The notes under the pieces are model-generated. The model did no database searches and was not told the origin of the DNA. It was given only the letters and a program-made list of their open reading frames with translations. From Pseudomonas azotoformans (GTDB taxonomy: Bacteria; Pseudomonadota; Gammaproteobacteria; Pseudomonadales; Pseudomonadaceae), in contig NZ_LT629702.1 in assembly GCF_900103345.1 (NCBI RefSeq), positions 1,612,001 through 1,676,000 of the forward strand: a stretch of DNA of 64,000 nt, given 5' to 3'. This document shows, in pieces, positions 56,788 to 64,000 of the stretch. A program made the translations under genes and the position numbers. Numbering within the stretch: the first letter of the stretch is position 1; each line of letters opens with the position of its first letter.

Positions 56788-59700
56788 ATGGCGCCGGTTT
56801 TTTGGTGCTTTCAGCACGCCATCTTCAGACTTCTGCCCATGAGCTCTATTCTTTATTTACCGCGCAAAATATCCAGCAGTGACGTTGCTTACACTGAAGA
56901 TGAGCTTCTAGTTACGTCAAGTTACGTCGTTGTTCTGGCCGAACCAGGTGGTGGAAAAACTGAGTTAATGCGTAGTTTGGCCCGGAAGCTGGGCACTTCT
57001 AGCGTGACAGCGAACAAATTCAAACGTATAGGCCCAGGCGCTAATAACTCTCCGCTCGTGATCGACGCGTTTGACGAGTTAGCTAAAATCGATCAAACCG
57101 GTATTCACGACCTCCTGGCGAATGCGAGTAAAGCAAAGCCAACGCACGTGATCATCTCTAGCCGATCCAGCGAATGGGGGACCGCAGCCACAAGCGCATT
57201 CGAAGAGTACTTCGGATTCTCACCGCTCCTAGTGAGGCTGGTCGAGTTTGAGGAAGAAGAACAGCGGGAAATTTTTCATCACCATGTGCCGGGTGAGGAT
57301 TTCGCAACATTCCAAGCGGAAGTCACTCGATTTGATTTAGAAGCACTACTACCCAATCCCCAGTTCTTAAAGATGTTCGCAGACGCTTACATCGAAAGTG
57401 GCAGACATTTCACAGACAAGCGAAGCATTTTTTCCCAAGCGGTCGAGCGCCTAGCAAAGGAGGCGAATGCCACCGTGGCGAAGACCGGCCATACCCTTTC
57501 GATCGCACAAAAGGTTGACCTGTCGTCTGAGGTATTCGCCAAGCTTTTGCTTTCAGGTGCAGATGGCATAGGAACGAGCGAAGCGACAGCAGACCGAATT
57601 TATCCACTACTAGCGTCAATGTTCGAAAACACCACCGTAGCTGAAGGCATCCTCGCGACTAGACTTTTCAAGCCCGGAGACAGCGCAGATCAGCATCGAC
57701 CGGTTCACAAGATCGTCGTCGAATACTGTGCTGCGGATTACCTAGCCAAGCGAATAGCTGATCCGACGGACCATCTTACGATCCATAAATGCCTACCCAT
57801 AATCGCTCCAAACACCATTGTACGGGACGAATTACGAGGGCTGCTGGGTTGGTTGGCCGCGTTAGGCAACAAGTATATTCAGGAATCAGCAATCGAACTT
57901 GACCCCTATGCAGTACTAGCGAACGGCGATCCTTCTCAACTTGAACAGTCCTCAAAGCGCCTGCTCATAAGGCGCTTAAAAGATGTGGAAAAGAGAGATC
58001 CGTATTTCCGAAGGGGAGATTCTTGGCGTCGGTTCAGTGCTGCAGGTTTCTTCACCCAAGACGTCATGAAGGAAATCAAGCCTCTCCTTGCATCTGGAAA
58101 CGATGGGCACTTACGTGATCTGATCCTCGAACTTTTGGTGGGATCACCAGCGATTACGCATTTAACAAATGAATTACGTCAGCTCGTATTGGACCCAAGC
58201 CAGAGCGAACGCACTCGATTTTTGGCCAACAGATGTCTACTCGATTTGATCGGACATGATCATCACGCCGATGTATCGATTCTGGTTGCTGAGGCAAGCG
58301 AAACTTCGCTTAAGATTGTAGCGGACATAATAACAACCGTAGGTCCTGAAAGATTCGATATTTCTCACTTGTCGGATTTTTTTCGCACCTGTACGGAACT
58401 ATATCCTGCCTCTGAAGAACGTTTAGAACGGACAGTTGGCACTCGCTACTTTATCAAAAAACTTGTAGACAGCTTAGATTTAAATTTGATCAACCCTCTA
58501 TTGGATGAATTATCTAAAGGAGTGACCTGCGTTTGCGGTAAAAAGCGTTATGCTTGCTACTGCCGAGATGGTATATGCAAGATTATTGGATTAATGCTAG
58601 ATAGGTATTTTGAATTAGAGTCTGCGCCATTTGATCCTGAGAAAGTATGGGGCTGGCTCGAAAATTTAAATTACCATCATCAACAAGCAGCGAGCGGTAG
58701 TACTTCTGTAAAAATACTTCAAAGCGACCATAACTTGCGCCAAGGGATTATGGCTCACGTTTTCAAAACGATTACTGACAGAGAGAGAATTTTTAAGACC
58801 AGAATAGAAAAGTTTGAGTTCTATGCTCACTCAGGCCTTCAATTCCAATCTAAAGATTACGAGTTTATAGTAAACCTCGCATTTGAACTCGAAAACCCCA
58901 AGCTTTGGGCTAGTTTTATCGCCACACATCAACGCTATCGCTACAAAACAGAAGTAGGATCAAACTACTTAAGAAGACGCATGCGCGAACAGTCTTTAGA
59001 AAAGCCTGAATTCATGGTTGAATGGGTGCGATCTAACAGAGCTTATTCGCAAATGGCAAAGAACACTCGACTGCCGCGCCTGAATCGCAAGGCGAAACGC
59101 CGTCAGCGGCAACGAAACGAGAGGAGTGCAGCGAATATTCAGTATTACCAGGCCAATCGAGTGCTAATAGAAAGCGGTGCCGATTGGCAATGCCTTGTCT
59201 ACTTTGCAGAATTAGTTCTTATGAATCCCGATCGGATTGAGGAGCAAGTTGGAGACGCGGCATTAGTTTGTACTGCCCTCAGAAACTGTATAAATTTTAT
59301 CGCGCTGAAAATTCCCGATCTATTAGAATTTGCACAGTTACAGTGTTCAGGGGAAATATTGCATGCAGAAATGGTCCTTCTAGCAGCTTGCCTAGAGATC
59401 ATGCGTGTGGATGGTAATTTGGATAGTGTTGATTTGCGGTTATTGACCGCGCTACGGACCAGTATTGATCGATCCTACAGCTCAGTGATCGAAGAAGAAC
59501 GCAACGCTCTAAAGTCTGAAATTGATCGTCTCATTTTTGCAGACTCATCGAGTGCAGAGCACTATCTCCGTCAGTACCTAGAGCCTCAGTTGGCACAGAA
59601 AGGCTGCTGCAACCCGGATATTTGGCTTTTGAGCGATGACGAGATTTTCAGCCATCTACGGGCGGAGCTTTCAATAGAGTGGCTTGCGCGCTTCTCTGAG

Positions 59701-60855
59701 TTAGACATTGGCACTTTAGAAAAGCTTTTTGAGATTGCGGCTCAGTTTGGTGATCGTAGTGATCTTCAAAAAATAATCGCAGAGCGTTGCGAAAATATAA
59801 TGTCCGACAGGCCGGAGCCCACAGATGATGAGTACGTAGAGAGAAAGCGCATCTTCTGGCTCGTTCGAGCATTTTATTTTATAAAAGATACCTGTGGCAC
59901 ATATTGGAATTGGCTCAAATCTGATAGGGATACAGTATTTTCACTTAATGTTCGTTCCGGACGCTTCAATCGCGGCGAAAATTCTTATTGGCCAGTACTT
60001 ACGGCAAATAAAGTGGAGGCCATTCTCGACGCTTTTATCGATAAATGGCCTAAAGTTCATCTGCCGAGCCACTGGGGAACGGGGAGTCCTAGCGAGGAGG
60101 TCGCATATCGTTTTTTGACTGATATAGTCTGGTTGATACACTCAGATGATGCTAGCGAGGCCATCCTTGTCTTAAATCGTCTTTTGGGCGATGCGCGTTT
60201 TATAAATATGCACAACGACCTTAAGAGCTTATTAGCCAGTAAAGTCAGACAACAAGCGCTGAGAGATTTTGAACCGCCTTCTCCTCAAGAAATCATCGAA
60301 CTGCTGGATCGCGACACTGTTGTGAACGTCGAGGGCTTACGCAAACTAGTCCTCCAAGAACTTCAAGATTTTCAGAAAGCTATAGACGGTGGAGAGTTCA
60401 ATCCAGCTGACCGCTTTTACGATGGTGGTAAGCGTTTGGGCGAAGTCAAGGCCACCGAGGTCATTGCTGAGCGTCTAAGTCTCAGACTCGGACCATTAGG
60501 CATCGTAATAACTTCTGAGCATCAGATGAAAAGTGAAAATCGCACCGACTTCACTGCGACCAAGATCATTGGTGGGAAAAGAAGGTTGCTTGTGGTTGAG
60601 GTAAAAGGTCAGTGGCATAAAGAACTATACACAGCCGCATCTGCGCAATTGTATGACCGATATTCCATCCACCCCGACGCAGAGCAACAGGGAATTTATC
60701 TTGTGATCTGGTTTGGCGGCGATGAACTGGTCGCAAACAAAAAAAATACAACCATAAACTCCGCTCCGGAACTGAAGACCAGCATCGAACAGACGCTCCC
60801 GCCAGAGCTAGTTGGGCTAATTGATGTGTTCGTCTTGGACGTTTCCGGGTCCTAA
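56788..60855 (+). CDS. NACHT/STAND-like ATPase with C-terminal PD-(D/E)XK nuclease-like domain
   Basis: A 1355-aa cytoplasmic protein; a start at 56839 (MSSILYLPRK, 1338 aa) is equally plausible since GAAAGGA sits rather far from the first ATG. Walker A is AEPGGGKT (51-58) and Walker B PLVIDAFDEL (89-98), followed by VIISSRSSEW, the NACHT/STAND layout. A long helical region, probably repeats for sensing, contains a cysteine cluster at 581-597 (C-x-C-x6-C-x-C-x4-C) and a basic stretch near 762-780. The C-terminal 110-120 residues show a restriction-endonuclease pattern: Asp1254 (RTDFTA), Glu1271-x-Lys1273 (LLVVEVKG) and Gln1287. Predicted: phage-triggered ATPase whose nuclease is the killing effector, with the adjacent protease. 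Foreign base composition. Confidence 0.8.
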   Translation: MAPVFWCFQHAIFRLLPMSSILYLPRKISSSDVAYTEDELLVTSSYVVVLAEPGGGKTELMRSLARKLGTSSVTANKFKRIGPGANNSPLVIDAFDELAKIDQTGIHDLLANASKAKPTHVIISSRSSEWGTAATSAFEEYFGFSPLLVRLVEFEEEEQREIFHHHVPGEDFATFQAEVTRFDLEALLPNPQFLKMFADAYIESGRHFTDKRSIFSQAVERLAKEANATVAKTGHTLSIAQKVDLSSEVFAKLLLSGADGIGTSEATADRIYPLLASMFENTTVAEGILATRLFKPGDSADQHRPVHKIVVEYCAADYLAKRIADPTDHLTIHKCLPIIAPNTIVRDELRGLLGWLAALGNKYIQESAIELDPYAVLANGDPSQLEQSSKRLLIRRLKDVEKRDPYFRRGDSWRRFSAAGFFTQDVMKEIKPLLASGNDGHLRDLILELLVGSPAITHLTNELRQLVLDPSQSERTRFLANRCLLDLIGHDHHADVSILVAEASETSLKIVADIITTVGPERFDISHLSDFFRTCTELYPASEERLERTVGTRYFIKKLVDSLDLNLINPLLDELSKGVTCVCGKKRYACYCRDGICKIIGLMLDRYFELESAPFDPEKVWGWLENLNYHHQQAASGSTSVKILQSDHNLRQGIMAHVFKTITDRERIFKTRIEKFEFYAHSGLQFQSKDYEFIVNLAFELENPKLWASFIATHQRYRYKTEVGSNYLRRRMREQSLEKPEFMVEWVRSNRAYSQMAKNTRLPRLNRKAKRRQRQRNERSAANIQYYQANRVLIESGADWQCLVYFAELVLMNPDRIEEQVGDAALVCTALRNCINFIALKIPDLLEFAQLQCSGEILHAEMVLLAACLEIMRVDGNLDSVDLRLLTALRTSIDRSYSSVIEEERNALKSEIDRLIFADSSSAEHYLRQYLEPQLAQKGCCNPDIWLLSDDEIFSHLRAELSIEWLARFSELDIGTLEKLFEIAAQFGDRSDLQKIIAERCENIMSDRPEPTDDEYVERKRIFWLVRAFYFIKDTCGTYWNWLKSDRDTVFSLNVRSGRFNRGENSYWPVLTANKVEAILDAFIDKWPKVHLPSHWGTGSPSEEVAYRFLTDIVWLIHSDDASEAILVLNRLLGDARFINMHNDLKSLLASKVRQQALRDFEPPSPQEIIELLDRDTVVNVEGLRKLVLQELQDFQKAIDGGEFNPADRFYDGGKRLGEVKATEVIAERLSLRLGPLGIVITSEHQMKSENRTDFTATKIIGGKRRLLVVEVKGQWHKELYTAASAQLYDRYSIHPDAEQQGIYLVIWFGGDELVANKKNTTINSAPELKTSIEQTLPPELVGLIDVFVLDVSGS

Positions 60856-60932
60856 AATTATGCTTGGAACGCGGAGCCGAAGACTATATGCAGCAGGCCT
60901 AGGAGACACGAAGAACACCACTCCGCATGACG

Positions 60933-60975
60933 GAGGTTGTCAATTACATCCGACAACCTCGGCCATTTTCTTTCC
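60933..60975 (+). terminator. Terminator-like hairpin after the ATPase gene
   Basis: GAGGTTGTC (60933-60941) and GACAACCTC (60952-60960) form a perfect 9-bp stem with a 10-base loop, followed by CCATTTTCTTT. It lies 78 bp beyond the ATPase stop and would end the two-gene transcript. Confidence 0.6.
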
Positions 60976-60976
60976 G

Positions 60977-61031
60977 AAAAGGGGACAGATTTGTTTTTAT
61001 ATCACTGTCCGCTTTTGGCCGAAAGCTGCCG
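60977..61031. other. Possible mobile-element relic
   Basis: AAAAGGGGACAGATTTG at 60977-60993 resembles the GGGGACAGATTTAT boxes that often accompany transposase genes, and the following TGTCCGCTTTTGGCCGAAAG (from about 61007) belongs to the same degenerate intergenic repeat type as at 2119. No transposase remains. It lies exactly where the AT-rich cassette gives way to the native-looking umuDC genes, so it may mark an old junction. Confidence 0.35.
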
Positions 61032-62309
61032 CTACCTACAGACTACAGACCAGAGCTGATCAAGCTTCGTCGTATAACTTTGGCTCATCATATCGCGGCG
61101 CATGCCCCAATCAGGATCTGCCGGCACACAAGCCGAGCGCAGCGTTCCCCTACCCCATCGCTCATTGATCAGGTCCATGACTGTCATCACCCGAGTCGCC
61201 TCCGCCGGCTGTGATAGAGCAAACAAATCATCGGTGTACTCACCGAGCTGGCAGAGATTCAGTAACATCACCTCAGCCTTGCTGTACTTAAAACCTGGTC
61301 GAAATATCCGTTCAAGCGCACCTACCGCCGCTTGAGTCAGCAGCCGCACGTCTTCAGTGGGGTACGGCATATCCACCACCACCCCATTGGCATACTTCGC
61401 CTCCTCTGGGTTGAACATGCCAGTGCGGATGCACACGCGTACCTTCTTGCACAGCGAGCCCTGGGAGCGGAGCTTCTCAGAGGCACGCATCATGTAGGTG
61501 GCCACCGCCTCCTTGATGGGCGGCAGCTCTGTCAGCCTCATGCCGAACATGCGGCTGCAGCAGATCTCCTGCTTCGGCGGATCCGGCTCATCCAGCTCCA
61601 GGCAAGGCGTGCCGCTCAACTCCCTGGCCGTCTTCTCGATCACAATGCTGAACTTCTTACGGAGCGTCCACGGATCGGCCTTTGCCAGGTCCATAGCCGA
61701 CTTGATACCCATGGCATCAAGATGGAGTTTCATCTTGCGGCCAACGCCCCACACTTCCGCCACGTCCGTATTGCGTAGTACCCAGTCACGTTTAACCGGA
61801 TCGGTGATGTTGACCACCCCACCGGTTTGGGACTGCAGGCGCTTCGCGGTGTGGTTTGCAAGCTTCGCCAGGGTCTTTGTGTGAGCGATACCAACACCGA
61901 CAGGGATACCAGTGCAGCGAAGCACCTGCGCGCGAATCTGCCGGCCTAAAGCATCCAGCTCACCGATACCAGTCAGATCGGCGAACGCCTCGTCGATGCT
62001 GTACACCTCGACTGCCGGCACCATCGCCTCGATCAGGCTCATCACGCGCTCGCTCATGTCGCCGTACAGTGCATAGTTGGAGGAGAACGGGACGATGCCG
62101 TGCTGCTTGAGCTTGTGCTTGATCTGGAAATACGGCTCGCCCATTTTGATGAAGGGTTTGGCGTCGTAGCTCCGTGCGATGACACAGCCGTCGTTATTGC
62201 TCAGCACCACGATGGGCACCTTCGCCAGGTCGGGCCGGAATACCCGCTCGCAACTGGCATAGAAGCTGTTGCAGTCGATCAGTGCGAAGGTTGGCTGCTG
62301 CTTAGACAT
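61032..62309 (-). CDS. umuC: DNA polymerase V catalytic subunit (UmuC/RulB)
   Basis: A 425-aa Y-family translesion polymerase, full length (E. coli UmuC has 422). Catalytic elements: [17 protein letters not shown] (first metal Asp), [12 protein letters not shown] (Asp-Glu), and the helix-hairpin-helix [18 protein letters not shown]. It overlaps umuD by 8 bp, so the two are translated together. In P. syringae the equivalent rulAB genes give UV tolerance and are hot spots for insertions; here rulB is intact. Confidence 0.95.
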   Translation of the reverse strand: MSKQQPTFALIDCNSFYASCERVFRPDLAKVPIVVLSNNDGCVIARSYDAKPFIKMGEPYFQIKHKLKQHGIVPFSSNYALYGDMSERVMSLIEAMVPAVEVYSIDEAFADLTGIGELDALGRQIRAQVLRCTGIPVGVGIAHTKTLAKLANHTAKRLQSQTGGVVNITDPVKRDWVLRNTDVAEVWGVGRKMKLHLDAMGIKSAMDLAKADPWTLRKKFSIVIEKTARELSGTPCLELDEPDPPKQEICCSRMFGMRLTELPPIKEAVATYMMRASEKLRSQGSLCKKVRVCIRTGMFNPEEAKYANGVVVDMPYPTEDVRLLTQAAVGALERIFRPGFKYSKAEVMLLNLCQLGEYTDDLFALSQPAEATRVMTVMDLINERWGRGTLRSACVPADPDWGMRRDMMSQSYTTKLDQLWSVVCR

Positions 62310-62727
62310 GACTGCGCACGGTGCTGGTAATCACGCCCCAGATCGATAGCTCGTCGCCTTCGAGAACGTAGCGTGCCGGGAACTTGGGGTTTTCGGAAAG
62401 CAGGACCACTTCCCGGCCGCGCTTGCATAGGCGCTTACACACAGGCTCGTTGTTCAGCAGCGCCACGACCACATGCCCATGGATCGGCTCAATGGCACGG
62501 TCTACCACGGCCAGGTCACCATCGAAGATCCCAACGCCCTGCATGCTCTCACCGGTGATTGCCACCAGGTACACGTGGGGCGCTCGGATATTCAGGACCT
62601 CATCCAATGAGATGTGCTGCTCAATGTGGTCCGCTGCCGGCGAAGGAAAACCGGCCGGGACCTGGAACGAGCACAACGGCAACTTCGCGCCGACCTCAGC
62701 GATGGGACCTAGAATGGTGAAGCTCAT
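62302..62727 (-). CDS. umuD: SOS mutagenesis protein UmuD/RulA (LexA-like autoprotease)
   Basis: A 141-aa S24-family protein that is processed after RecA activation and joins UmuC in polymerase V. The self-cleavage site is Ala25-Gly26 in [10 protein letters not shown]; the catalytic dyad is Ser61 (GESMQG) and Lys98 (VCKRL), in register with E. coli UmuD Ser60 and Lys97. AAGG lies upstream of the ATG and a perfect CTG-N10-CAG LexA box 21 bp further up. Confidence 0.94.
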   Translation of the reverse strand: MSFTILGPIAEVGAKLPLCSFQVPAGFPSPAADHIEQHISLDEVLNIRAPHVYLVAITGESMQGVGIFDGDLAVVDRAIEPIHGHVVVALLNNEPVCKRLCKRGREVVLLSENPKFPARYVLEGDELSIWGVITSTVRSHV

Positions 62728-62747
62728 GATGCGGCCTTTTACATTTA

Positions 62748-62763
62748 CTGTATGAATGTACAG
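62748..62763 (-). promoter_or_regulatory. LexA box of umuDC
   Basis: CTGTATGAATGTACAG at 62748-62763 has the exact CTG-N10-CAG form with AT-rich centre and near-palindromic arms. Its edge is 20 bp upstream of the umuD ATG on the minus strand, placing the umuDC pair under direct SOS control. Confidence 0.9.
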
Positions 62764-63017
62764 TTAACTTTGTAGGACGCTTGCGGTCAATTTTTCTGTA
62801 GGGGATTTCGACAGATGGCGACGCGTGTAGTGTTTTCTGATGCTGGCGTACTCCGTGAAGCTCCTCAAATCAGTTCCTCAACATTCGCGTTTGCCCAAGG
62901 CGTAAGCATTCCCGTCCTTCTCTTACCACCTTCCGGTTGCCCCCCAAACCCAATGCCGCTTATAGTCCGCCCCGTCGCCCACATGGCGAACAGGTTTGGC
63001 GACCTGACTATCGGATG

Positions 63018-63207
63018 CAAAAGCACTGCGCTTTTTGTAGAGGCTGTTGCACGCCTGCAAAGCTGTCTTAATGGCGGCTGTGCGCGGGAGACCTTCGGGT
63101 CTGCCGGGTTTTCCGATACCGGTTCGCCAACCTGCGTACAGCTGTCACCCTTTCGTTTGGCGACGACTGAGTGGCGGTCAACTACTGCACTTATCGGAGT
63201 TTTCAAG
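63018..63207 (+). promoter_or_regulatory. Structured leader upstream of the DUF3077 gene
   Basis: The 444-bp space between the LexA box and the DUF3077 gene has no trusted gene. It holds a terminator-like hairpin CAAAAGC/GCTTTTTG (63018-63037) and a strong hairpin with UUCG loop (63086-63105: GACC-TTCG-GGTC with flanking pairs), followed by the segment CCGATACCGGTTCGCCAACC and CGTACAGCTGTCACCC. I recall near-identical sequence ahead of many DUF3077 genes in Pseudomonas, often mis-called as proteins containing NPADPKV. A conserved cis-acting RNA or control element is likely. Confidence 0.5.
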
Positions 63208-63507
63208 ATGGAACGATATATCCCTCTGACTGGAATCGATCTGGTTCCCGCCTCTTTGCTCATTGATTCAGAAGCGCCGCTCGATGTGCTGCAAGCGATG
63301 GCGGATTACCGCATCCGCACCGTGACTCAAGTACTGGAAAACATTGCCTTTCGCAGCGAGTTGGAAACAGATTCCGTAGTGCTTTCTGACTTTGCACAAT
63401 TGCTGGCAATCCCTTTGCGTGACGGCTGCGACCTGATGGACATCATCGGTCAACGGCTGCGCGCCGAGGTTTCAACCCCCAAAGAAGCACCTGCAAGCCA
63501 GAGCTAA
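63208..63507 (+). CDS. DUF3077 protein
   Basis: A 99-aa acidic protein starting MERYIPLTGIDLVPASLLIDSEAPLDVL; GGAG lies 8 bp before the ATG at 63208, which is why I reject the longer in-frame start at 62815. The core ALQAMADYRIRTVTQVLENI-type pattern and the AQLLAIPLRDGCDLMDIIG tail match DUF3077, a family nearly confined to Pseudomonas and present in many copies. Function unknown. It is the last gene before the right LysE copy. Confidence 0.85.
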   Translation: MERYIPLTGIDLVPASLLIDSEAPLDVLQAMADYRIRTVTQVLENIAFRSELETDSVVLSDFAQLLAIPLRDGCDLMDIIGQRLRAEVSTPKEAPASQS

Positions 63508-63552
63508 GCTGAGCCGCGCGCGTTGGTGTCGTCTTAGACCCAACGCGCGCAT

Positions 63553-63982
63553 TGTCCAACCGCCCCGCTCCCCTTATCCTCACCCCTACCCGCCCCCGCG
63601 AACCCGGAGCCGCCATGGACCTCGCCACCCTCGCCCTTTTCCTCCCCGCCTGCTTCGCCCTGAACATGGCGCCGGGCCCGAACAACCTGCTGTCCGTCAG
63701 CAACTCCACCCGCTACGGCTACCGCACGTCATGCCTTGCGGGCATTGGCCGCCTGCTGGCCTTCGCCGGCATGATCGCCCTCGCATCCGCCGGGTTGGCG
63801 GTGGTGCTGCAAACGTCGGAGTTGTTGTTCTATGGGATCAAGATTCTGGGCGCGGCGTATCTGTTTTATCTGGCGTTTCAGTTGTGGCGGGCTAATCCGG
63901 AAGCGGGGGCTGAGTCTGCAACGGCCAAGGTGGGATTGTGGGCGTTGGCGCGGCAGGAGTTTTTGGTGGCAGCGGGTAATCC
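63553..63982 (+). repeat. Right copy of the LysE-gene direct repeat
   Basis: A 430-bp match to 54987-55417. The shared sequence begins at TGTCCAAC and ends with GGGTAATCC at 63982; beyond it the right copy reads on as a normal LysE gene. Confidence 0.85.
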
Positions 63983-64000
63983 GAAGGCAATCTTGATCTT
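63615..64000 (+). CDS. LysE/RhtB-family exporter, 5' part (runs off the window)
   Basis: The frame starting MDLATLALFLPACFALNMAPGPNNLLSVSN is open to the window end and passes the breakpoint of the left copy with AAGNPKAILIF, as in intact family members, so this is probably the functional gene. The visible 128 residues carry the N-terminal LysE motif (MAPGPNNLL) and three membrane segments. GGAG lies 7 bp before the ATG. LysE/RhtB proteins export amino acids such as lysine, homoserine or threonine. Confidence 0.88.
   Translation, partial: MDLATLALFLPACFALNMAPGPNNLLSVSNSTRYGYRTSCLAGIGRLLAFAGMIALASAGLAVVLQTSELLFYGIKILGAAYLFYLAFQLWRANPEAGAESATAKVGLWALARQEFLVAAGNPKAILI

Noticed and set aside
62815..63207. 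An in-frame 131-codon extension of the DUF3077 gene
   Set aside because: The extension has no family resemblance, covers the structured leader, and the internal ATG at 63208 has a proper ribosome site.
62865..63263. A 132-codon minus-strand frame containing NPADPKV
   Set aside because: This looks like the common false translation of the DUF3077 leader element rather than a protein.
54987..63982. Integrative element with its own integrase or attachment site
   Set aside because: No tyrosine or serine recombinase, transposase or tRNA-end duplication is present; the flanking repeat is a long, diverged gene fragment, not a short att site.

Overview
The window is a stretch of chromosome from a Pseudomonas of the fluorescens group. 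The evidence is the GC-rich coding style, REP elements built on a GGCTTGCC core, an AHL acylase closely resembling P. aeruginosa HacB, the gene order glgA-treZ-malQ-treY-DUF2934-glgX known from P. aeruginosa, UmuDC/RulAB-type SOS mutagenesis genes and a DUF3077 gene. Species assignment is inference; no rRNA gene is present.

Layout. 1-2.1 kb: the 3' end of a saccharopine-dehydrogenase-like gene and an old-yellow-enzyme oxidoreductase behind a MerR-type promoter. 2.3-2.4 kb: tRNA-Cys with its terminator, in a relic-rich spacer. 2.6-5.8 kb: an HacB-like lipoprotein acylase, a Fur-type winged-helix protein and a small membrane protein. 5.9-11.3 kb: a five-gene operon (AhpD-like protein, acyl-CoA-dehydrogenase-like flavoprotein, NrtA/SsuA-type ABC importer) with a divergent AraC regulator. 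11.3-19 kb: LysR/aldo-keto reductase pair, a dCache chemoreceptor, SRPBCC, DUF411 and YqaA-type proteins, an alpha/beta hydrolase and a D-2-hydroxyacid dehydrogenase. 19.5-30.2 kb: glycogen/trehalose operon in which linear glucan is made (GlgA), debranched (GlgX), disproportionated (MalQ) and converted to trehalose (TreY, TreZ). 30.2-34.2 kb: a tightly overlapping cassette (acyl-CoA-dehydrogenase-like, PIG-L deacetylase, NodS-like methyltransferase, family 2 glycosyltransferase) followed by a second PIG-L paralogue with an altered zinc motif. 34.4-38.6 kb: an autotransporter with RTX-like passenger repeats, then an epoxide-hydrolase-like protein and a cytochrome P460. 38.6-39 kb: a duplicated 134-bp REP pair. 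39-42.1 kb: amino-acid permease, acetylpolyamine amidohydrolase and divergent Lrp regulator. 42.2-46.1 kb: Fur-controlled TonB receptor and a multi-TM chemoreceptor. 46.1-55 kb: TauE exporter, a decayed PaiB gene, a MocR regulator, two MFS transporters, a LysR regulator, a ProC-like reductase, a glyoxalase-fold protein, a lipoprotein and a P-loop protein.

The most notable region is 55.0-64.0 kb. The 5' part of a LysE-family exporter gene occurs twice, at 54987-55417 (truncated) and 63553-63982 (open to the window end), as an imperfect direct repeat about 430 bp long. Between the copies, with no recognisable integrase or transposase, lie a clearly AT-richer two-gene cassette (trypsin-fold serine protease plus a 1355-aa NACHT/STAND-like ATPase ending in a PD-(D/E)XK nuclease-like domain), then an SOS-controlled umuDC pair with a LexA box, and a DUF3077 gene behind a structured leader. 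I read the protease/ATPase pair as a predicted antiphage defence system related to, but not the same as, protease-containing AVAST/NACHT systems. This is inference from domains and context and has no experimental support here.
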